Shown here: piece after piece, positions 1 through 9,476 of the stretch
Position numbering within the stretch: position 1 is the stretch's first letter
Layout: the number at the start of each line of letters is the position of its first letter
NCBI GenBank assembly: GCA_020638065.1
Contig: JACKJG010000017.1
Location: 1 to 53,163, forward strand
DNA length: 53,163 bases
Direction: 5' to 3'
Source of the DNA: Hyphomicrobiaceae bacterium
GTDB taxonomy: Bacteria; Pseudomonadota; Alphaproteobacteria; Rhizobiales; Devosiaceae
Made by a program: the position numbers and the translations under genes
Notes under the pieces: model-generated
Told to the model about the DNA's origin: nothing
Database searches by the model: none
What the model saw: the letters and a program-made list of their open reading frames with translations, nothing else

Positions 1-2070
1 CTCGCCATTTCGCTTCCGGAAGCCAAGTGACTCCATGCCAAGCGCCTGGCAAATCTGGCAACGGTACTCGTTGGCCTTCTTCACTTCGCGACTTATCGGC
101 CCGCGCTCAATACTCCTACTGACGCGCGTCTTTACCTCTGGACTGGCATAGAAATATCGACGTTCCAATTCAGCCAAACGGTTGGAGGTGCTGGCATCCT
201 CTGGTGTAGCAAGCCCTGAAATCGAGTCCGAGTCCTCTCCGAGGAGCTCCAGCACTTCGGCAAAATCCTCATTCGAGATCGGGAAAGATGCTCCTTGAAA
301 TCCGTCAAGCAAGAGATGCGAAAGGTGGGGTCGGAGTTGTCGCAAACGCTTGATGGTCAGAGGACTTTCCATATAGCTCCTCAGATAACGCACACGCACT
401 GTGGGCCAACCAGGTTCTCGAGCGGCGCCTTCAGCCCAATACGCATCGTTGGCGCCGGTTCCATGAAATGAGCCCCCCTCAATTTCGCACACGGCATAGA
501 TACCAGCCTCAAGGCGCGGACGACCCTCCAGCTTTTCCTTACTTCGACGGTCATCTCCGACGCGCACAAGTGCCAACTGGCCCGCCGCAAACTTTTCTGC
601 GTCACTTGGCCGGACACCCCATGTGTCAGCACGAATACCGCTAGCCAGAAATTTGTCGATCGACCATTTGGCAGGATTGCACACGAACACCCAGTGCTGT
701 CCGTTCGCCTGTTCGACATCTGTAGATTTAGGGTTTTCGGACTCAATATCCTTCAGGATATGCTCGACAGCCGCATTGAGCCTTTCGGGTTCGTTTGCGA
801 ACTCGTTCCAAACGGCCACTTCCAAGCCGTTGCCCTGTGGCAATCCGGTACCATGGTATTCGGGATCTACTCGGCGGAAGTTGAGCATCTTCATCGACAC
901 GCCGTTCGCATTCCGGAAAGTGGCCGTCCCTTTTGTGCCGCGAAGTGCCGCCAGCCGTTTAAGGACTCGCGATAGCTGAATGACTTCTGGGTGCTCTTTC
1001 GGATAACTCGTTCCGCGCAGTCTAAGATAGAGATCAAGGCCGAGAATGTGCTCGTCTCGCGTCCAATTTGGATTGCGTCCCGATGAAGGCGTTTCTGGTT
1101 CTGGATCTGTTTGGGGCACATGCGGCCCCGGCTCACGCTCCAGCCCTTCCACCCAACTACGAATGTTGCTTTCGTTTTCGGCAAACTCATTCTTCCAAAT
1201 GAGGTGGGCCTGCCCCGGAAGCTTACTTGTTTCTGATCTTAGCTGCTCAAAATGCTCTGGCAGCCATCGAAATCGCTGCGCCGCCTTTTGCATGGCAGCA
1301 ATTGGGAACGGCCAGCTTCTGTCCTTTTGTTGCCATGCCTGGTCGAACGGGGCCTCAGCAGTAAGGCCGAGCGGCGGGAGGTCCAGGCGATAGCAGGCAA
1401 AATCAAGTCGAGACAGTATGTTACCAAACACACGTCCGTGCCGGGTCATGTCTGGCATTCCCACAGCAGCCGCAGCATCCGAATTGGCATAAGCCGCAAT
1501 ATGACCCCGACCGATGAGCGCCCTCGCTTCCAGCCAAGAAAGCAGTTCCTCGGTTCTAATTTGTGCTGCGAGCCCTCGATCTGCAGGCGGTTTCTCGGTG
1601 TCGTTCGGCCGTCCCAGCGTCCGCCGGGAAAACCACAGTGCTCGGGGCGAGAACTCCTCAGGATGATCCACGATGATCTGTTCGTATGAAAGCTCGTCCA
1701 ACTCCTCTTCGTGAAGCGTTTTGAATCCATCTGTCGGCTTGGACTTCGAGACTGATGTTTCAGCGGCCCCGATCAGTCCGCGTGAGCGGAGCTGGCTCAA
1801 GGTGCGATTGGCGTTTGTGCCCTTGCGCTCCTTGATCGCAAGATATTCGCTGACCGCCTGCACAATCTTTTCCTCCGCAGGCGTCAGTTCACTCAGGTCT
1901 AGATCGGTGCGTTGGGTGATAACCTGGCGCGCAATCTCTTCGCCTTTCGCTTTGAATGCCGCAGCGACTTCGTCATCGAAATCCACGCGTTCCCGCACAT
2001 TTCTTTCGAGCTGCGCGAGAGCCTTAAAATCACGCACGCCATTCAATGATCGAGTGATGCGGTCGTCCAT
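1..2070 (-). CDS. EVE-domain HNH endonuclease, 3' end cut by window edge
   Basis: An open frame of 690 codons runs without a stop from ATG at 2070 to base 1, so the C-terminus lies outside. AGGGGAACGGGA sits just before the ATG. Residues about 335-425 form the conserved block seen in modification-dependent HNH endonucleases (HILGLDLYLRL; NGVSMKMLNF; WNEFAN). Residues about 459-610 read as an EVE domain, a fold that binds modified bases (WVFVCNPAKWSIDKF...DTWGV). The visible end has ANEYRCQICQALG, the first CxxC knuckle of an HNH nuclease at residues 671-674; the HNH core itself is outside. The family is known as type IV-like restriction of 5-methyl- or hydroxymethylcytosine DNA. The gene is divergent from the hsd operon and about 870 bp from it, which fits a defence island. 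The family call is fairly firm; the exact modified base is not known. Confidence 0.85.
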   Translation of the reverse strand, partial: MDDRITRSLNGVRDFKALAQLERNVRERVDFDDEVAAAFKAKGEEIARQVITQRTDLDLSELTPAEEKIVQAVSEYLAIKERKGTNANRTLSQLRSRGLIGAAETSVSKSKPTDGFKTLHEEELDELSYEQIIVDHPEEFSPRALWFSRRTLGRPNDTEKPPADRGLAAQIRTEELLSWLEARALIGRGHIAAYANSDAAAAVGMPDMTRHGRVFGNILSRLDFACYRLDLPPLGLTAEAPFDQAWQQKDRSWPFPIAAMQKAAQRFRWLPEHFEQLRSETSKLPGQAHLIWKNEFAENESNIRSWVEGLEREPGPHVPQTDPEPETPSSGRNPNWTRDEHILGLDLYLRLRGTSYPKEHPEVIQLSRVLKRLAALRGTKGTATFRNANGVSMKMLNFRRVDPEYHGTGLPQGNGLEVAVWNEFANEPERLNAAVEHILKDIESENPKSTDVEQANGQHWVFVCNPAKWSIDKFLASGIRADTWGVRPSDAEKFAAGQLALVRVGDDRRSKEKLEGRPRLEAGIYAVCEIEGGSFHGTGANDAYWAEGAAREPGWPTVRVRYLRSYMESPLTIKRLRQLRPHLSHLLLDGFQGASFPISNEDFAEVLELLGEDSDSISGLATPEDASTSNRLAELERRYFYASPEVKTRVSRSIERGPISREVKKANEYRCQICQALGMESLGFRKRNGE

Positions 2071-2938
2071 TCCCGTTCCCCTGCAACCCGTTTAACATTT
2101 CCAACTCAAGTATCAGATCGAAACTTGACTGGATCAACATGTCAGCATGACTTCACAGTTGCGCATCGAGGGAACCGAGCGATCGACTATCAGGCGCACC
2201 GCTGTGGATATTTGGAGCCTGGAAAGCAGGACTCTTGCCCAACAATCGAACAATTTCGCAAACATCAGAGTTCCGCTGCACTCAGCACTGCGGCGATCAA
2301 GGTGGCAGGTCACTGCACAGGTTGGCCGAGAGAGTGGAAGGTAGAAAGCACTGGACTCACTCATGGGGCGTAGGTGGTGGCGAAGGACAGTTAGAGGGTC
2401 CAGGATCCTTGAACATGGCAGAACGCCCACCAAAACCTCGCAATGCCCTGGAATTGTTCCCGCCCTCGCAGAATCCGACCCATACAGCTGGCCACACATG
2501 CGCATATGCAGGTCGCGTCGGCCGAATGCCCCAGATTGGTTGGTAATCCTGCGTGTGGGGCGGACGGGGCCGGATGTGGGGTTTAGGGGATTTTGCAATT
2601 GAACCTTGTCGAAGACTATGAAGTTTCGTCATACAGTCGTCGTTGAACCCCTGCGCTGGCGCCGCTATTGCGTGTTAAACAATAATGGCCAAAGGTGCCC
2701 GAATGTAGATTGGGCGGCTGTGTGCAAATCCTCGATGTGAATGGCTTGGGAGAGTGGCTTGGGCAGTCGAATTATTGGCTTTGCGCCGATCATTTGGATG
2801 TCACAAAATGCGGCCGGCCTGGTGTGGTGTTGATGTCGAACAGTCGGAACGAGCAGGTGCGAACTCAAAGCGCGCAGGCAAACAGACTCACAGGCCTAGG
2901 GGATGTGCGTCCAAGTAGGTCCGGAGACGACTGAGCGC
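2071..2938. other. Intergenic region with a diverged repeat
   Basis: This stretch separates the divergent EVE-HNH and hsdR genes. It holds several open frames of 65-154 codons on both strands, but none has a ribosome site, recognisable motif or plausible composition. The main structure is repeat copy A at 2467-2590. Promoters for both flanking genes should lie here; I could not pick convincing -35/-10 pairs. Confidence 0.5.
2467..2590 (+). repeat. Diverged direct repeat, copy A (partner at 50711-50834)
   Basis: About 124 bases align without gaps to 50711-50834, with roughly 70 percent identity counted by eye. The best shared cores are CATATGCAGGTCG, CCAGATT, and GTGTGGGGC followed by GGCCGGA. 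Both copies lie in intergenic DNA in the same orientation and are 48 kb apart. No shared reading frame is open in both copies, so the conservation is at the DNA level. It could be an att-like scar, a family of intergenic repeats or the remnant of a mobile element. Confidence 0.6.
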
Positions 2939-5398
2939 ATGGACAAGCGAAGCCTCACCGAACGCGATATCTGTACAAAGTTCATTCTGCCCGCCGTCAA
3001 GCGCGCAGGGTGGGACGAGATGGTGCAGGTTCGGGAGGAGGTCTACTTCACCAAGGGCCGCATTATCGTGCGCGGCAAGCTGGTAACTCGTGGCAAGGCA
3101 AAGAAAGCCGACTTTGTCCTTTACTACAAGCCGAACATTCCGATCGCATTGATCGAGGCGAAGGACAATTCCCACAGCGTCGGCGACGGCATTCAGCAGG
3201 CACTCGACTACGCTGAAACGCTGAATGTTCCCTTTGTCTTCAGCTCCAACGGGGACGGCTTCGTTTTCCACGACCGCACCGGCGCCAGCACGCCGCGCGA
3301 GTCGAACCTCGGTCTCGACGAATTCCCTTCACCCACCGACCTGTGGGCGCGCTTTCGCGCCTGGAAAGGACTCGACGTGGAGTCCGAGGAGATCGTTCTT
3401 CAGGATTACCACGACGACGGCAACGGCAAAGAACCGCGCTACTATCAGGTTAACGCGGTTAACGCGGCGATTGAGGCTATCGCCAAGGGTGAGGACCGAG
3501 TTCTGCTCGTCATGGCGACCGGCACGGGCAAGACCTACACCGCCTTCCAGATCATTTGGCGACTGTGGAAGTCTCGGCGTTGGAACCCGGAAGGCAACAA
3601 GCGCGTCCTGTTCCTCGCCGACCGCAACGTGCTGGTCGACCAGACCATGGTAAACGACTTCCGCCCCTTTGGAGCGGCAATGGCGAAGCTCTCGACCAAT
3701 GCCAAGACTATCGAACGGCAGGACGGCACCTCGGTCGATCTGACGCTGGCGCTCGACAGAAAACGCCGTATCGACACCGCCTTCGAGGTCTATCTCGGCC
3801 TCTATCAGGCGATTACCGGGCCGGAAGAGCGCCAGAAGCTGTTCAAGGAGTTCTCGAAGGACTTCTTTGATCTGATCGTGATTGATGAATGCCATCGCGG
3901 CAGCGCCGCCGAGGATTCCGCTTGGCGTGAAATCCTGACCCATTTCTCCGGCGCGATTCAGATTGGCCTGACCGCCACCCCGAAGGAAACAGAGTACGTC
4001 TCCAACTCGGAGTATTTTGGAGAGCCGGTTTTCACCTATTCGCTGAAGCAGGGCATCAGCGACGGGTTCCTGGCACCCTACAAGGTCATCAAGGTTCACA
4101 TCGACCGGGACGTGGAAGGCTATCGACCCGAAAAGGGTCAGCTGGACCGTGACGGCAAAGAGGTCGAGGATCGCATCTACAACTCCAAGGATTTTGACCG
4201 CACTCTGGTGCTGGACGACCGCACCATGCTGACAGCTAAGAAGATCTCGGACTTCCTGAAGGAAAGCGGCGACCGCTACCAGAAGACAATCGTGTTCTGC
4301 GTCGATCAGGAGCACGCCGCCCGCATGCGTCAGGCGTTGATCAACGAGAACGCCGATCTTGTGGTCAAGAATGAGCGTTATGTGATGCGGATTACCGGCA
4401 GCGACGGCGAAGGACAAAAACAGTTAGACAATTTTCTTGATCCCTACTCAGATCATCCAGTGCTGGTCACGACCTCACGCCTTCTTTCCACCGGCGTCGA
4501 TGCGCAGACCTGCCGCCTAATCGTCCTCGATCGTGAAATCGGCTCGATGATCGAGTTCAAGCAGATCGTCGGACGCGGCACCCGTGTGCACGAGGACACC
4601 AGGAAGTTCTATTTCACGCTGATCGACTTTCGCGGCGCAACTGCGCATTTCGCCGATCCGGACTTCGACGGCGACCCGGTGCAGATATACGCGCCCGGCG
4701 ACAATGACCCGATGATGCCGCCCGACGAGGAACCAGCGACGCCCGAGGGCGAGGACGTGATCCCGCCGACACCAGGTGATGACGAAACCATCATCGATCA
4801 GCCTGACCTGCCGCTGCCTCCGGGCGATCCCGTGCGCAAGATCTACGTCGATGGCGTTGGTGCCCGCATCATCGCCGAGCGCGTGGAATACCTCGACGAG
4901 AACGGCAAGCTGGTCACAGAATCCCTGCGCGATTTCACCAAGAAAGCGCTTAGGAAACGCTTCGCCAGCCTCGACGAGTTTCTCAAACGCTGGAACGCCG
5001 CCGAGCGCAAGCAGGCCATCGTCGAGGAACTGGAGGCCGAAGGTCTGGTCCTCGATGCCATCGCCGCCGAGCTTGGCAAGAACCTCGATCCGTTCGACCT
5101 GATCTGCCATGTCGCCTTCGACGCCAAGCCCCTCACGCGCCGCGACCGGGCCGAGAACGTCAAGAAACGCGACGTCTTCACCAAATACGGGCCGCAAGCC
5201 CGCGCCGTCCTCGACGCCCTGCTGGGAAAATACCGGGACGAGGGCGTGCTAAATCTCGACGATGCCAACGTGCTGAAGGTGACACCCTTCACCGAAATGG
5301 GCAGTGTCGTTCAACTCATCAAAGCGTTCGGCGGCAAGGCGGGTTTCGAGAAGGCCGTCCACGAGTTGCAGGACGCGCTATATGATGGGGCGGCTTGA
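2939..5398 (+). CDS. hsdR: Type I restriction enzyme R subunit
   Basis: The product of 819 residues is the motor and nuclease subunit of a type I restriction complex: it translocates DNA by ATP hydrolysis and cuts it. Residues 58-75 hold a PD-(D/E)XK nuclease site (ADF then IEAKD, with D58, E73 and K75). The SF2 helicase core follows: Walker A ATGTGKT near 193-199, DECHRGS near 316, LTATP near 344 and GRGTRVHE near 545. An acidic, proline-rich linker near residues 590-635 precedes a C-terminal EcoEI-R-type domain. ATG 2939 is preferred over a GTG 36 bases upstream because the protein then begins at the family's usual N-terminus (TERDICTKFILPA) and GGAG lies upstream. It is the first gene of the hsd operon; only 3 bases separate its stop from the next start. 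Confidence 0.93.
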   Translation: MDKRSLTERDICTKFILPAVKRAGWDEMVQVREEVYFTKGRIIVRGKLVTRGKAKKADFVLYYKPNIPIALIEAKDNSHSVGDGIQQALDYAETLNVPFVFSSNGDGFVFHDRTGASTPRESNLGLDEFPSPTDLWARFRAWKGLDVESEEIVLQDYHDDGNGKEPRYYQVNAVNAAIEAIAKGEDRVLLVMATGTGKTYTAFQIIWRLWKSRRWNPEGNKRVLFLADRNVLVDQTMVNDFRPFGAAMAKLSTNAKTIERQDGTSVDLTLALDRKRRIDTAFEVYLGLYQAITGPEERQKLFKEFSKDFFDLIVIDECHRGSAAEDSAWREILTHFSGAIQIGLTATPKETEYVSNSEYFGEPVFTYSLKQGISDGFLAPYKVIKVHIDRDVEGYRPEKGQLDRDGKEVEDRIYNSKDFDRTLVLDDRTMLTAKKISDFLKESGDRYQKTIVFCVDQEHAARMRQALINENADLVVKNERYVMRITGSDGEGQKQLDNFLDPYSDHPVLVTTSRLLSTGVDAQTCRLIVLDREIGSMIEFKQIVGRGTRVHEDTRKFYFTLIDFRGATAHFADPDFDGDPVQIYAPGDNDPMMPPDEEPATPEGEDVIPPTPGDDETIIDQPDLPLPPGDPVRKIYVDGVGARIIAERVEYLDENGKLVTESLRDFTKKALRKRFASLDEFLKRWNAAERKQAIVEELEAEGLVLDAIAAELGKNLDPFDLICHVAFDAKPLTRRDRAENVKKRDVFTKYGPQARAVLDALLGKYRDEGVLNLDDANVLKVTPFTEMGSVVQLIKAFGGKAGFEKAVHELQDALYDGAA

Positions 5399-5401
5399 TA
5401 A

Positions 5402-6268
5402 ATGGAAAAGATAGGCAACCAGAAAATCTGGTCCTACTTCGACGAACAATCAGAACCGCGACCAGCTTCGAACTCGGCTGTCCGTGGGGGTCCGGGACAT
5501 GAGGTCACGTCCTACTTTGATCTCGCGAAGAAAATCGCTGAACTTCAGTTTCTCAATCGCGATCATGTTCTGTTGTTCAGAGGTCAGGGCTGTGATTTCC
5601 GAACCACCAAGAACAACAGCATGCTCAAATCAAGGATATTCCGGCTCGAAGGGAAGAAAGTGCCTTCGAAGGGCATACTGGAAAAACGCTTCAAGAATCT
5701 ACGAACAGCCGAAGATGAACTCATCGCACGATACACGTCCGAGAAGCTGAAAGGCTCCGACCGCGTGAAGCGCCATCGTATCATCCGATGGGCGTTCCTT
5801 CAGCACTATGAAGTGTGCGCAACGCCGCTATTGGATGTTACTCATTCCGTGAGAATAGCTGCATCATTTGCTTCGAACGGCAACGAGACAGAAGAGGCCT
5901 TCATCTTCGGCTTCGGCGTCCCGAACCTCAGTGGAGCGGTGACAGCGAGCTCAGAGGCAGGACTTCAGGTAATTCGGCTTTCCAGTGCCTGCCCGCCCGA
6001 CGCCGTTCGGCCGCATATCCAAGAGGGTTATCTGCTCGGCGAATACCCCGAAATCACTGACTTTGGGCCAAACGCTCACTACAGTTATTACGAAATGGAT
6101 TTTGGCAGGCGGCTGATCGCAAAATTCCGTTTCGATCCAGCGAATTTCTGGAAAAGCGAAAATTATCCTAAGGCAAGTGATGCAGCTCTCTACCCAGGAG
6201 CGCATCGCGATCCGCTGCTTCAAATCCCGGTCAAAATCAAGAAAAGATTAGAACAGGAGACCGCCTAA
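5402..6268 (+). CDS. FRG-domain protein embedded in the hsd operon
   Basis: The protein has 288 residues. The signature of the FRG family is visible at residues 58-62 (LFRGQ), followed by the family's usual helical part and a later TPLLDVTHS segment that resembles the conserved TxLLDxT element. The function of FRG domains is not settled; they recur next to restriction and other defence genes. The gene lies 3 bases after hsdR and 3 bases before hsdM, so it is almost certainly co-transcribed and probably translationally coupled, which suggests a role tied to the restriction complex (inference). There is no signal peptide or membrane segment. The fold call is firm, the role is unknown. Confidence 0.85.
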   Translation: MEKIGNQKIWSYFDEQSEPRPASNSAVRGGPGHEVTSYFDLAKKIAELQFLNRDHVLLFRGQGCDFRTTKNNSMLKSRIFRLEGKKVPSKGILEKRFKNLRTAEDELIARYTSEKLKGSDRVKRHRIIRWAFLQHYEVCATPLLDVTHSVRIAASFASNGNETEEAFIFGFGVPNLSGAVTASSEAGLQVIRLSSACPPDAVRPHIQEGYLLGEYPEITDFGPNAHYSYYEMDFGRRLIAKFRFDPANFWKSENYPKASDAALYPGAHRDPLLQIPVKIKKRLEQETA

Positions 6269-6271
6269 ACC

Positions 6272-7729
6272 ATGATCGTCCGCACCACCGTCAAATCCAT
6301 TCAGGACATCATGCGCCAGGACGTGGGCGTCGATGGCGATGCGCAGCGCATCAGCCAGCTCACCTGGCTGTTCTTCCTCAAGATCATCGACGATCAGGAT
6401 CAGGAACTCGAAATCACGCGCGACGATTACCGCTCGCCGATTCCCGAGTGTTTCCAGTGGCGGAACTGGGCGGCAGACCCCGAGGGCATCACCGGACAGG
6501 CCATGCTCGATTTCGTCAACGACGAGCTGTTTCCCGCCCTCAAGGGCCTCCAGGTCTCGGCTAAGCCGGGCGATCGCCGCCGCGTCGTGCGCGACGTGTT
6601 CGAGGATGCCTACAACTACATGAAATCCGGCCAGCTGCTTCGGCAGGTGGTCAACAAGATCAATCAGGTCGATTTCAACAACCTCGACGAGCGTCGCCAC
6701 TTCGGCGAGTTCTATGAGCAGCTGCTCAACGACCTGCAGTCGGCGGGCAATGCGGGCGAGTACTACACGCCGCGCGCCGTCACGTCCTTCATGGTCCAGA
6801 TGATCGACCCGCATCCGGGCGAGACGCTGTTCGACCCAGCTTGCGGCACAGGCGGCTTCTTGACCTGCGCCATACGCCACATGGAGGAGAAATACGTCCG
6901 AACGCCCACGCAGCGCGAGACGATGCAGGCAGGGTTGCACGCTGTCGAGAAAAAGCAGCTTCCCCACATGCTCTGCGTCACCAACATGCTTCTGCACGGC
7001 GTCGAAGACCCATCCTTCGTCCGCCACGATAACACGCTGGCCCGCCCCTACATCAGCTACACGGCATCCGACCAGGTGGACCTCGTCCTCACCAATCCGC
7101 CCTTCGGCGGGCGTGAGGAGGACGGGATCGAGTCCAACTTCCCCCAGCACTTCCGCACCCGCGAGACCGCCGACCTCTTCCTCGCCCTGATCATCCGCCT
7201 GCTGAAACCCGGCGGCCGCGCGGCGGTAGTCCTGCCCGACGGCTCGCTCTTCGGCGAAGGCGTCAAGACCCGGCTCAAGGAGCACCTGATGGAGGAATGC
7301 AACCTCCACACAATCGTGCGCCTGCCGAACTCGGTGTTCCGCCCCTATGCCTCTATCGGCACGAACCTGCTGTTCTTCGAGAAGGGCGCGCCGACGCAGG
7401 ACATCTGGTTCTGGGAGCATCGGGTGCCCGAGGGGCAGAAGGCCTATTCCATGACCCGGCCCATCCGGCTGGAGCATCTGTCCGACTGCGCCGCCTGGTG
7501 GGGCGGACCGCACCGTGAGGGCCGGGTGGAGTCGGAGCGCGCCTGGAAGATCAGCGCGGAGGAGGTGAAGGCCCGCGGCTACAACCTCGACATCAAGAAC
7601 CCCCACACCGTGGCCGAGGATCACGGCGACCCCGAGACGCTGCTGGAGGATTTGACGAACGCCGAGGTGGAGGTGGCGGCGCTCCGCGACCAGGTGAAGG
7701 CGATCCTGTTCGAGGCGGTGGCGCGATGA
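6272..7729 (+). CDS. hsdM: Type I restriction-modification system M subunit (N6-adenine methylase)
   Basis: The product of 485 residues transfers methyl groups from S-adenosylmethionine to adenine N6 within the target chosen by HsdS. The N-terminal HsdM helical domain (residues about 8-150, SQLTWLFFLKIIDDQD) precedes the catalytic domain. That domain has SAM motif I DPACGTGGFL at about 188-197 and catalytic motif IV NPPF at about 275-278. Length is normal for the family. AGGAGA lies about 17 bases before the start, inside the end of the FRG gene. The stop overlaps the hsdS start by 4 bases (ATGA), so M and S are translationally coupled. Confidence 0.95.
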   Translation: MIVRTTVKSIQDIMRQDVGVDGDAQRISQLTWLFFLKIIDDQDQELEITRDDYRSPIPECFQWRNWAADPEGITGQAMLDFVNDELFPALKGLQVSAKPGDRRRVVRDVFEDAYNYMKSGQLLRQVVNKINQVDFNNLDERRHFGEFYEQLLNDLQSAGNAGEYYTPRAVTSFMVQMIDPHPGETLFDPACGTGGFLTCAIRHMEEKYVRTPTQRETMQAGLHAVEKKQLPHMLCVTNMLLHGVEDPSFVRHDNTLARPYISYTASDQVDLVLTNPPFGGREEDGIESNFPQHFRTRETADLFLALIIRLLKPGGRAAVVLPDGSLFGEGVKTRLKEHLMEECNLHTIVRLPNSVFRPYASIGTNLLFFEKGAPTQDIWFWEHRVPEGQKAYSMTRPIRLEHLSDCAAWWGGPHREGRVESERAWKISAEEVKARGYNLDIKNPHTVAEDHGDPETLLEDLTNAEVEVAALRDQVKAILFEAVAR

Positions 7730-9468
7730 ACGCCGACCGCCTGCTCGCGCTCTATGAACAGGTGGCCGAGGCGCCCGACGCGGTTCCCCGTTTACGTCGG
7801 TTCCTGCTGGACCTCGCCGTGCGGGGGAAGCTGGGGACTCAGGACGCAAGCGACGAACCGGCGTCGGACCTGCTGACACGGATCGCGGCGGAAAAGGCGC
7901 GGATCGTTCGTGAAGGCAAGTTCAAGACCTACGATGGAAACTTCGACCGCAATCCAAATGCCTTTCCCTTCTCGGTCCCCTCAAATTGGTCATGGTGCTA
8001 CCTTGATGACTTGGCCGCAGTCGCGCGCGGTGGCTCACCCCGTCCGATCAAGTCGTTCATCACGGATGATCCAAACGGGATTCCTTGGATCAAAATTGGG
8101 GACTCCACGAGAGGCAGCATCTACATTGATGGGACGCAGGAACGCATCAAACCCGAGGGCTTGGCGAAGTCCCGGCTGGTTATTCCGGGCGACCTGCTGC
8201 TTTCGAACTCGATGAGTTTCGGTTTCCCCTACATCACGAACGTAGAGGGCTGCATTCACGACGGCTGGCTCGTTATTCGGACACCAGAGAGGCTTATCGA
8301 TAAGCTCTATCTGCACAGTGTCTTCCTTTCTGATCACGCAAAAGCTGCATTTTCCGAGGCGGCTTCGGGTGCCGTGGTGCAGAACTTGAACGCCGACAAG
8401 GCGCGTCAACTGGCCGTCCCCCTCCCGCCCCTCGTCGAGCAGCGGCGGATCGTGGCGAAGGTGGAGGAACTGATGGCGCTGCTGGACCGGCTGGAGGCGG
8501 CCCGCACTGCGCGCGAAGCCACCCGCGACCGGCTGACCGCCGCCAGCCTCGCCCGCCTGACCGCGCCCGACACTAATCCAGCCGAGTTCCCGGCCAACGC
8601 CCGCTTCGCCCTCGCCACGCTCCCCGCCCTCACTACCCGCCCCGACCTGATCAAGCCCCTCCGCCAGACCATCCTCAACCTCGCCGTCCGCGGCAAACTG
8701 GTGGAGCAGGACCCGAACGACGAGCCAGTCACCGGTTCCCTCGCGGCCATCAGCGCGAAACGGGACGACATGGTGAGGACGAAGAAACTGAGGCGCGAAA
8801 AGCCTTTGAAACCCGCTCGAGGTGTTGATGCGCCATTTCAAATCCCATCTACATGGCAATGGGTTCGGGTCGGCGAACTGTCCCTGTTCACACAATACGG
8901 AACATCTGCAAAGGCCGCACCCTCGGAGATGGGGATACCAGTCCTCACGATGGGAAACATTCAGGAGGGCGCAGTCGTTCGCACCAACGAGAAACGCATC
9001 CCAGAAACCTCGGACGAGTTGCCGGGGCTGTATCTGAAGGACTTCGACCTGCTCTATAACCGTACAAACAGCGCCGAACTGGTGGGAAAAACCGGTCTCT
9101 ATAGGGGTGATGACGACTGCCTGACATTCGCATCCTACCTAATCCGGATTCACCTGAGCTCTGATCATACTTCACCGATCTACGTCAATCTCGCGATGAA
9201 CGCGCCCGACTTTCGCGAAACTCAGATTGTCCCACACATCAAGAAGCAAACGGGACAGGCAAACGTCAGTGGTTCGGCACTGAAGAACATGCTGATCCCG
9301 CTTCCACCCCTCGCCGAACAACACCGCATCGTGGCCAAGGTCGATGCCCTCATGGCCCTCTGCGACCGGCTGGAGGCCACCCTCACCACCACCGACACCA
9401 CCCGCGCCCGCCTCCTCGAAGCCCTCCTCCACGAGGCCCTTTCCCCCGCCGTCGTGGCGGTCACGTAG
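7726..9468 (+). CDS. hsdS: Type I restriction-modification system S (specificity) subunit
   Basis: The 580-residue protein recognises the bipartite DNA target. It shows the expected two-fold internal repeat: an N-terminal LDLAVRGKL segment recurs at mid-protein as LNLAVRGKL, and each half ends with the conserved helix (EQRRIVAKVEELMALLDRLEA and, near the C-terminus, EQHRIVAKVDALMALCDRLEA). The target recognition domains lie between, starting near VPSNWSW and IPSTWQW. Both look complete, so the specificity should be functional. The start overlaps the end of hsdM. Codon use in the TRDs is more AT-rich than in the conserved regions, as expected for exchanged TRDs. Confidence 0.94.
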   Translation: MNADRLLALYEQVAEAPDAVPRLRRFLLDLAVRGKLGTQDASDEPASDLLTRIAAEKARIVREGKFKTYDGNFDRNPNAFPFSVPSNWSWCYLDDLAAVARGGSPRPIKSFITDDPNGIPWIKIGDSTRGSIYIDGTQERIKPEGLAKSRLVIPGDLLLSNSMSFGFPYITNVEGCIHDGWLVIRTPERLIDKLYLHSVFLSDHAKAAFSEAASGAVVQNLNADKARQLAVPLPPLVEQRRIVAKVEELMALLDRLEAARTAREATRDRLTAASLARLTAPDTNPAEFPANARFALATLPALTTRPDLIKPLRQTILNLAVRGKLVEQDPNDEPVTGSLAAISAKRDDMVRTKKLRREKPLKPARGVDAPFQIPSTWQWVRVGELSLFTQYGTSAKAAPSEMGIPVLTMGNIQEGAVVRTNEKRIPETSDELPGLYLKDFDLLYNRTNSAELVGKTGLYRGDDDCLTFASYLIRIHLSSDHTSPIYVNLAMNAPDFRETQIVPHIKKQTGQANVSGSALKNMLIPLPPLAEQHRIVAKVDALMALCDRLEATLTTTDTTRARLLEALLHEALSPAVVAVT

Positions 9469-9476
9469 GCAGCTTA

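Noticed and set aside
2134..2598. A 154-codon minus-strand frame in the first intergenic region
   Set aside because: No ribosome site or motif; overlaps other frames on both strands and the DNA-level repeat.
3329..4417. A 362-codon minus-strand frame opposite hsdR
   Set aside because: The plus strand encodes all helicase and nuclease motifs of HsdR; the reverse frame has no motif or ribosome site.
6248..7879. A 543-codon open frame on the minus strand opposite hsdM
   Set aside because: It is a shadow of a GC-rich coding strand; the plus strand has complete methylase motifs, correct length and operon overlaps.
8035..8895. A 286-codon minus-strand frame opposite hsdS
   Set aside because: It is antisense to the two-fold repeated HsdS, with composition of a reverse frame.
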